In this document: positions 40,996 to 48,590 of the stretch, in pieces
Numbering within the stretch: the first letter of the stretch is position 1
How the letters are laid out: the number at the start of each line of letters is the position of its first letter
Source of the DNA: Candidatus Zhuqueibacterota bacterium
GTDB lineage: Bacteria; BS750m-G25
Assembly: GCA_016783505.1 (NCBI GenBank)
Contig: JADHWK010000006.1
Coordinates: 1-64,000 of the forward strand
Length of the DNA stretch: 64,000 bases
Reading direction: 5' to 3'
Notes under the pieces: generated by a model
The model's database searches: none
What the model saw: only the letters and a program-made list of their open reading frames with translations
Told to the model about the DNA's origin: nothing
Program-made: the position numbers and the translations under genes

Positions 40996-42297
40996 ATGGC
41001 AAATGAATTAACTGAGTCTGTAAACCTGCAGATTAGGCACTGGCAAAAGAAAATGTTCTGGCTGATGTGGATAACCTACGCCTCATTTTATCTGGGGCGC
41101 GTAAATATCTCAGTAGCTTTGCCTGGAATAATGGACGAGTTTGGCTTAACAAAAACTAATATAGGATGGGTTTTGAGTAGTCTGTTTGCACTGTATGCAA
41201 TTGGGCAATTTATCAATGGTCAGCTGGGCGATAGACTAAATTCTAGGAGAATCATTACAATTGGATTGTTATCATCGGCGGTTTTAAATGTTATTTTTGG
41301 GTTCATCGGTGGCATATTAGGTCTTATGGTTGTTATATGGGGATTGAATGGATATTTCCAATCAATGGGTTGGGGACCTACTGTAAAAGCGATGGCAAAT
41401 TGGTTTCCCCAAAATATAAGAGGTAAAATTTCCGGACGTCTGGGTACCTGCTACATTATTGGAGGAGCGCTTTCATGGCTGCTGGCTGGCACGATTATTA
41501 GATATTTTAATTGGCGTTTTACCTTCTGGTTACCTTCCTTAGTGATGATACTTATTGCTGTTCATTGGTTTATTCGTGCAAGAAACGCGCCTGAAGAAAT
41601 AGGGTTACCAAGTTTAGAAGAGCAAGAAAAAGGTATTGAAAACACACAGGTTCGCAAAGATGAGCATATTGGTTTTCGTAAAACATTAAAGATCACTCTT
41701 TTAAATCCCTATGTTTGGTTTGCGGCCTTTGGATTGTTTGGGTTAAACATTGTGCGTTACGGTTTTATGAGCTGGGCACCGACTTATATGTTTGAAGAGC
41801 AAGGTGCAACAATTTCATTAGCAGCTTATAAGGCAATTGCTTTTCCTATAGCTGGGGGTCTTGGTGCAATATTTGCCGGCTGGGCATCAGATAAGATGTT
41901 TAATAACCGAAGGGCGCCGATTGCTTTTATCATGCTGATTTTATTAGCTGTATTCTGCTACCTATACAGAATAGTTCCTGGAGAAAACTGGATTGTGAGT
42001 TTAATTATATTATTATTGATTGGCTTTTTTACTTTTGGTCCTCATATACTGGTGGTAGCTGCATTACCAGCGGACTTAGGTTCACGTAAAGCTGCTTCAT
42101 CTGTAACCGGTTTCATAGATGCAATGGGATATGTGGGAGCAAGCTTAACTGGTGTTGGAACTGGTTATCTTATAGACAAATTTAATTGGGATGCTGCTTT
42201 TTACTTCTGGATTTTTGGTGCACTCATGGCTGCAGCTATGATGATTTTTATTTGGAAATTTGAACTAAAAAGAGGAGAATATGAAAATGAGTATTAG
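40996..42297 (+). CDS. MFS transporter of the organophosphate:phosphate antiporter (OPA) type
   Basis: 433 residues, about 12 TM helices. FWLMWITYASFYLGRVNISVALPGIMDEFGLTKTNIGWVLSSLFALYAIGQFINGQLGDRLNSRRII is close to GlpT/UhpT-type OPA proteins (Y-R-x-N after TM1). GYFQSMGWGPTVKAMANWFP is a further OPA signature. Such transporters exchange inorganic phosphate for glycerol-3-phosphate, hexose phosphates or related phospho-compounds. It lies between cytidylyltransferases and a porin, so the substrate is probably a phosphate or phosphonate ester used in CTP activation (inference). RBS AACAGGAGTGG precedes the ATG. Confidence 0.85.
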   Translation: MANELTESVNLQIRHWQKKMFWLMWITYASFYLGRVNISVALPGIMDEFGLTKTNIGWVLSSLFALYAIGQFINGQLGDRLNSRRIITIGLLSSAVLNVIFGFIGGILGLMVVIWGLNGYFQSMGWGPTVKAMANWFPQNIRGKISGRLGTCYIIGGALSWLLAGTIIRYFNWRFTFWLPSLVMILIAVHWFIRARNAPEEIGLPSLEEQEKGIENTQVRKDEHIGFRKTLKITLLNPYVWFAAFGLFGLNIVRYGFMSWAPTYMFEEQGATISLAAYKAIAFPIAGGLGAIFAGWASDKMFNNRRAPIAFIMLILLAVFCYLYRIVPGENWIVSLIILLLIGFFTFGPHILVVAALPADLGSRKAASSVTGFIDAMGYVGASLTGVGTGYLIDKFNWDAAFYFWIFGALMAAAMMIFIWKFELKRGEYENEY

Positions 42298-43297
42298 AGT
42301 TCATGTTAAAATTATGGTTTCAATTTTTGTTAGTGTCCTTTTATTGGCAAGGGGAATTTTACATGCACAGCAATCTTCCGGTATGAAGATTTCAGGTTTA
42401 GCCTACAACGCCTACTACTACGATTTTTCTAAAGGTTCACAGGATAAAAATGGGTTCGATTTAACCCGATTGTATCTTACCTTCAAGAAAGGTCTATCTG
42501 AAAATATTGGCATTCGAGTCACTACTGACATAGGCCGTGTTTCCAATGATCAGGAGAAAGGATATTACCGGCTTTATCTTAAATATGGATATGTCGAATT
42601 GAAGAAACCATCCTGGAAGGTTAAACTCCTGGTAGGCCTGCACTATGTTCCATTGTTGGCATTTCAGGAAAACATTTGGGGTTATCGTTCTATAAGCAAA
42701 ATGCTTACCGATCTTGAACATAAACAGACCTCATCAGACCTGGGACTGAAGCTTCATGGTCAATTTCACAAAGAGTACGGAGAATATGCTTTCTCCTTTG
42801 TGAATGGTGAGGGATACAACCAACCAGAAATGGGCAAACACAAAGGGTTCTATGGACGAATATCCCTTAGACCTTTCCCCATTAGTATACATGGGCTTCG
42901 GTTGACGGGGTTCGCTTCCCACATTCAACATGATCAGGACTCCTCAACCACACTCACTACGGGATTTGCCACCCTTGAATCCAACCGATTAACTCTTGGT
43001 GCTGAGTTCTCAGCGGGCAATGATAAAATAGGCAGCCAGAAGACCAAATTTTTAGGCTATTCTTTCTTCAGTGTTTTCAAACTTACTTCTAAATGGACTA
43101 TCATTGGCAGAATGGACTGGTTTGACCCTGACACAAGGACAAAAAAGAATTCCCATCTGAGGAAAATCATAGGGATCGGATATTGGATAAGTAAAGATGT
43201 AGAATTGGTTTTTGACTACCAAGGGGTTCAATATGACGAAGGAATTTCGTATATAAATTCGGACATCCTTTATACTCATCTACATTTTAATTTTTAA
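42281..43297 (+). CDS. Porin-like outer-membrane beta-barrel
   Basis: 338 residues. Signal peptide (VSIFVSVLLLARGILHAQ). The mature part is a series of amphipathic strands (YYYDFSKGSQDKNGFDLTRLYLTFKK, GYYRLYLKYGYVELKK, FFSVFKLTSKWTIIGRMDWF) and ends in an aromatic (THLHFNF), as outer-membrane barrels do. It may be a phosphate-selective-porin-like channel; the match is only in style. The start overlaps the transporter stop by 17 bp, implying co-translation. Confidence 0.72.
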   Translation: MKMSIRVHVKIMVSIFVSVLLLARGILHAQQSSGMKISGLAYNAYYYDFSKGSQDKNGFDLTRLYLTFKKGLSENIGIRVTTDIGRVSNDQEKGYYRLYLKYGYVELKKPSWKVKLLVGLHYVPLLAFQENIWGYRSISKMLTDLEHKQTSSDLGLKLHGQFHKEYGEYAFSFVNGEGYNQPEMGKHKGFYGRISLRPFPISIHGLRLTGFASHIQHDQDSSTTLTTGFATLESNRLTLGAEFSAGNDKIGSQKTKFLGYSFFSVFKLTSKWTIIGRMDWFDPDTRTKKNSHLRKIIGIGYWISKDVELVFDYQGVQYDEGISYINSDILYTHLHFNF

Positions 43298-43463
43298 AGC
43301 CAGTGGGTATATTGAAGGCGAGCGAATCAGGACAAGTAATTTTATTGAATATGTAAGTATGTATATGTTTGCCGATACACGCTACTTATATTGATAATTA
43401 ACATGAAGTTAGTAGCAACTAAAATTCTTGCACTGAAAATGTATATTTTATAATAACGTGTTG

Positions 43464-43571
43464 GGGAAAAATAGGGTAATAAAAAGTTGATACGGGTTCG
43501 TAGTTCAGTTGGTTAGGACACCGGCCTGTCATCCTGATGGTTCGGGACGGGATCGAGTCTCGTCGGCCCCG
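43464..43571 (+). pseudogene. GIY-YIG 3' remnant plus broken tRNA-Asp, copy 4 (right edge of island)
   Basis: 43464-43493 (gaaaaatagg...aaaaagttgatacggg) matches the 3' end of the GIY-YIG gene just before the intact tRNA-Asp. It is joined to a tRNA-Asp-like sequence (43494-43571) that has the palindrome (catcctgatggttcgggac), one acceptor mismatch (GGGTTCG) and the 3' strand CGGCCCC. So the whole GIY-YIG-tRNA junction was copied to the far side of the island. Confidence 0.75.
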
Positions 43572-43575
43572 CTTG

Positions 43576-43622
43576 CCCCCACTAATGATTATTTCCTTAG
43601 CAAAAGTGGGGGTTTTCTTTTT
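43576..43622. terminator. Bidirectional terminator at the island's right edge
   Basis: CCCCCACT (43576-43583) pairs with AGTGGGGG (43605-43612), followed by TTTTCTTTTTT. It can also end the nhaC gene from the minus side. Confidence 0.7.
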
Positions 43623-43624
43623 TA

Positions 43625-45286
43625 TCAAACCTTTTTCCCAAAAATCCTCAAAATCACCACCAACAATAAAATTCCAAAAATCAAAGAAATCACCGGGGAT
43701 ATTCCAAATCCCGCTGGTAAGTAGCCGAACAAAACACCGACCCCGGCGGTGGTCAGCGCATAGGGTATCTGGGTGCGTACATGGTCAATATGGTCGGCTC
43801 CGGAGGCCATTGAGGACATGATGGTGGTGTCGGAAATGGGGGAGCAGTGATCCCCGAAGCAGGAGCCGGCGAGCACGGCGGCGATGGTGCCCATCAGAAT
43901 GGAAAATCCCACCCTGGGGTCTATGGCTGCATCTATTGGGACCCGGTGGGCGATGGGGATGATGATGGGCATCAGGATGGCCATGGTGCCCCAGGAGGTC
44001 CCGGTGGCAAACCCGATGAAGGCGGCTATCAGAAAGGCTATCATCGGGATAAAATGGGGCGAGAGCAGCCCTTTAGTTACCCCAATTACGTAATTGGCGG
44101 TGCCCAGGTCTGCGCACACCTTTCCGATGGACCAGGCCAACACTAGTATAATCATGGCGATTATCATTGACCGCACCCCTACCATAAAGGCTTCCACCGT
44201 CTGTCCCAGGGTCAAGATCCGCTGGGAAAGGGCCAATATGCCCGCCAACGCCGCCCCGGAGAAGGAGGCCCACATGAGTACCCGGAAGGAGTCGGCTTCA
44301 CCGATAATCTGATATAAGGGGACCCCCTGGGCCCCGCTTCCCAGGGTCCGCCATCCGTCCCACCAGAGGCCGAGGACGGTGACCAGGATGACGGTGAGGA
44401 TGGGCAGTAGGGCGTTGCGGGCCCGGGGGGGGACAGTATCGGGGGGCATACCTTGGGTCAGTTCTTTATCCGATAGGGGAACAGCCCCGTCCGCCAGCAC
44501 CTTTCCTTCCTTCCTGCTTCTCCGTTCCGCACGCGCCATTGGGCCGTAGTCACGGCCCATCAAAGCCAACAGCACGATGAAGATCAGGGTGAGCAGGCTG
44601 TAAAAGCGATAAGGGATGGTCTGGATGAAGGTCAGATAAATGTTTCGCTGGATGTCCAGGTTTACGAAAGCGTCCCTGATTAAGCCCATCTCAAACCCGA
44701 TCCAGGTGGAGATTAAGGCCACGGAGGCCACCGGGGCGGCGGTGGAGTCAACGATGTAGGAGAGCTTCTCCCGGGATATGCGCAAGCGGTCAGTGAAGGG
44801 TCGCATGGTGTTGCCCACGATCAAGGTGTTGGCGTAATCGTCGAAGAAGATCAAAACGCCCATGGCCCATGTGGCTAGCTGCCCCGTGCGTGGGGTGTGG
44901 GCAAATGTGGATATTCGGTCAACTATGCCCTTTGCTCCCCCGGATCGGGTAATGATCCCCACCATCCCCCCGAGGATGAGGCTGAACATGATAATGGAGG
45001 CGTGATCCCGGTCGGCTAATGCCGGTATCAAATAGGAATCCAGGGTGCGCATAAGTCCGATGATGGGGTTCCAATGGGCTATAAACCAGGCCCCCAGCCA
45101 GACCCCGCAGAACAGGGAGAGGATGACCTGGCGGGACAGGAGGGCTAAGAGGATGGCTAAGATGGGGGGAAGAAGGCTCAAAAAACCGTAACCATCCGGA
45201 GGAGATGAGGCGGCATTCTCGGCCCAGGACGAACCGGGAATCAGACTCAATGCTATAATGGAGAAGAAAAAAACAGTTCGAGCCAT
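43625..45286 (-). CDS. Na+/H+ antiporter, NhaC family
   Basis: 553 residues from the Met at 45286; the frame is open to 45343 but that part (PNLPVFQSSIIPC) is translated low-complexity spacer. A first helix after the start is hydrophobic, then about 12 TM helices with NhaC-family motifs: IIMFSLILGGMVGIITRSGGAKGI, MGVLIFFDDYANTLIVGNTMRPFTDR, STAAPVASVALISTWIGFE, and GFATGTSWGTMAILMPIIIPI with GSCFGDHCSPISDTTIMSS. It exports Na+ in exchange for protons. It faces the island across a shared terminator. Confidence 0.88.
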   Translation of the reverse strand: MARTVFFFSIIALSLIPGSSWAENAASSPPDGYGFLSLLPPILAILLALLSRQVILSLFCGVWLGAWFIAHWNPIIGLMRTLDSYLIPALADRDHASIIMFSLILGGMVGIITRSGGAKGIVDRISTFAHTPRTGQLATWAMGVLIFFDDYANTLIVGNTMRPFTDRLRISREKLSYIVDSTAAPVASVALISTWIGFEMGLIRDAFVNLDIQRNIYLTFIQTIPYRFYSLLTLIFIVLLALMGRDYGPMARAERRSRKEGKVLADGAVPLSDKELTQGMPPDTVPPRARNALLPILTVILVTVLGLWWDGWRTLGSGAQGVPLYQIIGEADSFRVLMWASFSGAALAGILALSQRILTLGQTVEAFMVGVRSMIIAMIILVLAWSIGKVCADLGTANYVIGVTKGLLSPHFIPMIAFLIAAFIGFATGTSWGTMAILMPIIIPIAHRVPIDAAIDPRVGFSILMGTIAAVLAGSCFGDHCSPISDTTIMSSMASGADHIDHVRTQIPYALTTAGVGVLFGYLPAGFGISPVISLIFGILLLVVILRIFGKKV

Positions 45287-45307
45287 GGGATATTCTCTAC
45301 ACGGAAT

Positions 45308-45378
45308 AATGGAAGATTGGAAGACTGGAAGATTGGGATCCATCCATCCATTCTTCCATCATTCCAACATTCCAATTG
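45308..45378. repeat. Stuttering repeat (GGAAGATTGGAAG / CCATTCTTCC type)
   Basis: ggaagattggaagactggaag, then ccatccatccattcttccatc and cattccaacattccaattg: one word repeated and then its complement. It lies just upstream of the nhaC start. Confidence 0.5.
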
Positions 45379-45816
45379 TGAGCGAAGCGAACTTTATTCT
45401 ATTTTTGTAAAATTACACATTCTACCTGAAAAAGTAAAGAGAAAAATGAAGTTTTTAATTGATTTTAAGGATTAGATTTTATATATTATAAAGAAATGGG
45501 GATAAAAAGGCTGTAAATCAGTCGGGCGGGCCTGTTGCAGAACTATTGTAATTGATAATTTAGGGGTTATTTTAAAACCGCTCTAAAGAGCGGTTCTGGT
45601 TAACTAATTGTTAAACAAAACGTTAACCAGTCCGCATTTGTCCGCCTAGGGTAGGAGGCTACGCTTAATCTTATCCCGATAGTTCGGGATAGGTTCTGGA
45701 CATTAGCAACTTTTACTAGCTGTGCCACAGGCCCGGGCGCCTGACCGAAGGCTTCCCTATAAAATCGCTGAAGGTTCGGATTTCGGAGACGGGGAGGGTT
45801 ATCCATTTATCCAATT
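45379..45816. repeat. Spacer with several palindromes before the GH2-like gene
   Basis: No convincing gene. Stems: AACCGCTCT-AA-AGAGCGGTT (45576-45595), CTGGTTAAC...GTTAACCAG (about 45596-45630), tatcccga-tag-ttcgggata (about 45672-45692), and halves of the cagtcgggcg / gcgcctgaccga family (about 45517 and 45735). AACCGCTCT-AA-AGAGCGGTT has the same REP-like shape (short arms, two-base loop) as the RAYT-gene palindrome. Confidence 0.6.
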
Positions 45817-48435
45817 ATGCAATTATCCATTTACTTGAAGGTTCACATATTGGGATTACGCTTCTTGTTCGCCCGTCTTTTGATCTTATGTTCCCTGCTG
45901 CTGGCCGGTGTTTCGGGCTTCTTCCCCCAGGCCGCCCTGGGGATAGTGTTCTATGAGCGCCCCCCGGGGGACGATGGCCGTAACTTATGGGGAGAACCCC
46001 ATATGGAAGGTAAGGCTGTCCAAATCTTTCCCCTGAACGGAAGATGGAGATGGCAGCGGGGGGAAGATGGGGGGAGCGTTTCCGTTCCCGGCTGTTATCT
46101 GGGGGAAGATGGGATCATCTTCCATAGGTATTTCGATCTCCCCTCTCAATGGCAAGATCGTCACCTCAAGCTGGTGGCCTTGGGTATTAACTATCGCTGC
46201 TCGATCAGCCTGAACGGGGTTTATCTGGCTGCTCACGAGGGGGGGTATGTCTCCTTTTCCGTAGACTTGGCCCCGGAATTCCTTAATTTCGGGGGGACCA
46301 ACGAGATCGAGATTAAGGTAGATAATGAGCTTGACCCCAGGTATACCATCCCCCCGAGGTCCCAGATTTGGGGTTGGCGAAACTACGGCGGGATCTTCCG
46401 GGACATCTATCTTCTTTCAACCCCCCGGACTTTCGTAGACGGGGCTCGGCTGCGGTCCACCCTTGAAGAAGACCTTCGAAGGGGGACTCTGGGGGTAGAA
46501 ATTCGCTTTAAGAGCTTCACCACAACGCCGCCCGGGGTATCCCCTCCCCCGGGGTCACGTTTTTCCTATGTTCTGGAGATTCGTCGGGGGGAGGGGGGGA
46601 GGCTGGTAGCCCGCACCCCGAAAAGGCCCTTGGAGTTTGGGAGTAAGCAGGTGCTCAGAAAAAAAGAGGAGATTGAGATAAAAAATCCCGATCTCTGGAA
46701 TCCCGGGGATCCCAGGCTTTATCGATTGGAAATTTTTCTTTTTCAGGAAAAGGAGCTGGTTGATCGCTACCGTATCCATTTCGGTATGAAGGACCTAAGG
46801 ATCGTTGACGGGGATTTCGTGCTGAATGGTGACTGGTTGGTCCTGCGCGGCCTTCTTTATCATGAGGAAGCCCCGGGGATGGGGAGCGCCCTGTCCTTCG
46901 ACCGAATGGAGAAAGATGTAATAACATTGAAGGAAACCGGGGCGAATATGGTTCGGTTAGCTTATCCCCCCCACCCGGTTTTCCTCGATTACTGCGACCG
47001 ATATGGTCTCCTTGTGCTGGAGGAAATTCCCCTCCGACAATTTCCACCATCCCTGTTAGCGGCTGAGGCGATCAAATCCCTGGCAAGGCGTTATTTGAAG
47101 GGGATGATCCTCCGGGATCGGCATCACCCTTCGGTGTTGGGCTGGGGGTTGGCCGCGGGGTTGGCTTCCCCGGATGAAAGAAGTCGGGAATTTCTGGAGG
47201 CTCTGGTCCCCCTGGCCCGGGAACTGGATGACCGGCCCCTGTTTTACGGGGCTTTATGGCACTCCGGTGATGTGTGCGGGGAGGTATTGGATTTTGCGGT
47301 GTTGGAGCTTCCCTCCGGGGATGTCGAGGATATGCTGAGCCAAAGGATGACGCGATTTCCCAGCTCCCCGGTGGTGGTCAGTCTGCTGTGCCGGACCCTG
47401 TATCGGGAACCCCTGGCCCTGCTGGCAGATACCCGCTTTCGGGGCGGGCAACTGGGAAAGTTATGGGGTAGGATTAATCAGATTAGGGGGGTTGATGGGG
47501 AACTGGTGGCGGCTCTGAAAGATTGGTATGGGGATCAACCCCTGCTGGTCCCCCCCGGGGGAGACCCCTTTCTTCAGCCGGCGGGATTGATTACCCCAGA
47601 GGGGACAAAGAAAGCACTCTTTGGGACGGTTCAAGATCTCTTCTCCAGCCACCCTGGATCAGTACTCCCGGATCAACACCCGCTAGAGGAATTTCCCGCC
47701 GCCTTCCCCGTAGGGGGACTTCTGTTGGTTGTCCTGTTTATACTCGGCTATCGAAAAAGCACGCACTTCCGGGGAAATCTCAAAAGGACCTTTGCCCATT
47801 CCCACGGATTTTTTGTTGACGTAAAGGGGAAACGCTATCTGAGGTTGGCTCCCAGCCTTTTTCTGGGACTGTTGATCTGCGGGGCCCAGGCCATCACCCT
47901 ATCGGGGCTTTTCTACCGATTCAGGGAGAGTCAGCCCCTAAATTATGCGCTGGTTCATTTGATTGGAAACGGTTCCCTATCCTCAAAGATCTTTCGTCTT
48001 ATATGGAAACCACCGTCCTCCATACTGGCTATCTTTCTGGTAAGCGCAGTTTTTTTTCTATTACTGGCCTTAGTCTTAAGGTTAGCGGCCTTTACCTTTA
48101 AGGCCGGGCTGAGGTTCAAACAGGCGGTCACCTTTTCCATCTGGTCAGGGGCCAGCTTTCTGTTTTTGATACCCGTCACCATTCTGTTCTATCGATTAAT
48201 CTCCATTTCTTCCTTATTCTGGCCTTCTGTAGGATTAGTCCTTTTGCTTATCCTCTGGTTTGTTCTTCGTTTCCAGAAGGGGCTGCGGGTGATCTTCGGT
48301 TGGTCATGGCTGCGGGTATGGGTCTTAAGCGGAGTGGTCGTCCTCATCCTGGGGTTTGCCCTCGGGCTTTATCTTGGGGAAACACGGGCCACCCTCGATT
48401 ATTGGGGTTACTTCTTAGGGGAAATCGTGCGCTGA
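45817..48435 (+). CDS. GH2-like pseudo-glycosidase fused to a polytopic membrane domain
   Basis: 872 residues. N-terminal TM/signal (FLFARLLILCSLLLAGVSGFF), then a GH2-type jelly-roll and Ig-like part (VPGCYLGEDGIIFHRYFDLP, WGWRNYGGIFRDIYLL) and a TIM-barrel-like part (LRGLLYHEEAPGMGSALSFDRMEKDVITLKETGANMVRLAYPPHPVFLDYCDRYGLLVLEEIPL). The acid/base site expected as WSLGNE reads GWGLAAGLASPDE, and the nucleophile region lacks a suitable Glu, so it is probably not a hydrolase. After about 630 there are 5-6 TM helices (FPVGGLLLVVLFILG to LILGFALGLYLG). It likely binds a glycan and acts in the envelope. Confidence 0.75.
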   Translation: MQLSIYLKVHILGLRFLFARLLILCSLLLAGVSGFFPQAALGIVFYERPPGDDGRNLWGEPHMEGKAVQIFPLNGRWRWQRGEDGGSVSVPGCYLGEDGIIFHRYFDLPSQWQDRHLKLVALGINYRCSISLNGVYLAAHEGGYVSFSVDLAPEFLNFGGTNEIEIKVDNELDPRYTIPPRSQIWGWRNYGGIFRDIYLLSTPRTFVDGARLRSTLEEDLRRGTLGVEIRFKSFTTTPPGVSPPPGSRFSYVLEIRRGEGGRLVARTPKRPLEFGSKQVLRKKEEIEIKNPDLWNPGDPRLYRLEIFLFQEKELVDRYRIHFGMKDLRIVDGDFVLNGDWLVLRGLLYHEEAPGMGSALSFDRMEKDVITLKETGANMVRLAYPPHPVFLDYCDRYGLLVLEEIPLRQFPPSLLAAEAIKSLARRYLKGMILRDRHHPSVLGWGLAAGLASPDERSREFLEALVPLARELDDRPLFYGALWHSGDVCGEVLDFAVLELPSGDVEDMLSQRMTRFPSSPVVVSLLCRTLYREPLALLADTRFRGGQLGKLWGRINQIRGVDGELVAALKDWYGDQPLLVPPGGDPFLQPAGLITPEGTKKALFGTVQDLFSSHPGSVLPDQHPLEEFPAAFPVGGLLLVVLFILGYRKSTHFRGNLKRTFAHSHGFFVDVKGKRYLRLAPSLFLGLLICGAQAITLSGLFYRFRESQPLNYALVHLIGNGSLSSKIFRLIWKPPSSILAIFLVSAVFFLLLALVLRLAAFTFKAGLRFKQAVTFSIWSGASFLFLIPVTILFYRLISISSLFWPSVGLVLLLILWFVLRFQKGLRVIFGWSWLRVWVLSGVVVLILGFALGLYLGETRATLDYWGYFLGEIVR

Positions 48436-48453
48436 TTAAGTGTTAAATTTGTA

Positions 48454-48481
48454 TTGATTTTCATGAAAAATGTATTATCTT
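48454..48481 (+). promoter_or_regulatory. Possible promoter of smc
   Basis: TTGATT (48454-48459), 16-bp spacer, TATCTT (48476-48481). About 110 bp before the start of smc; weaker than others in the window. Confidence 0.35.
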
Positions 48482-48590
48482 TAGAATAGTGGGTATTGTC
48501 TCTTTAGAGTCTTATGGATAAATTAGTAATGATTCCAGCATTTCCTGATCCCGAGAAAGATTGTAGATAGGATTAATATGGTGAACTTAT

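Noticed and set aside
43847-44312. Plus-strand frames opposite nhaC rich in Gly, Asp and His
   Set aside because: Composition is that of an antisense frame in a GC-richer membrane-protein gene; the minus strand is clearly NhaC.
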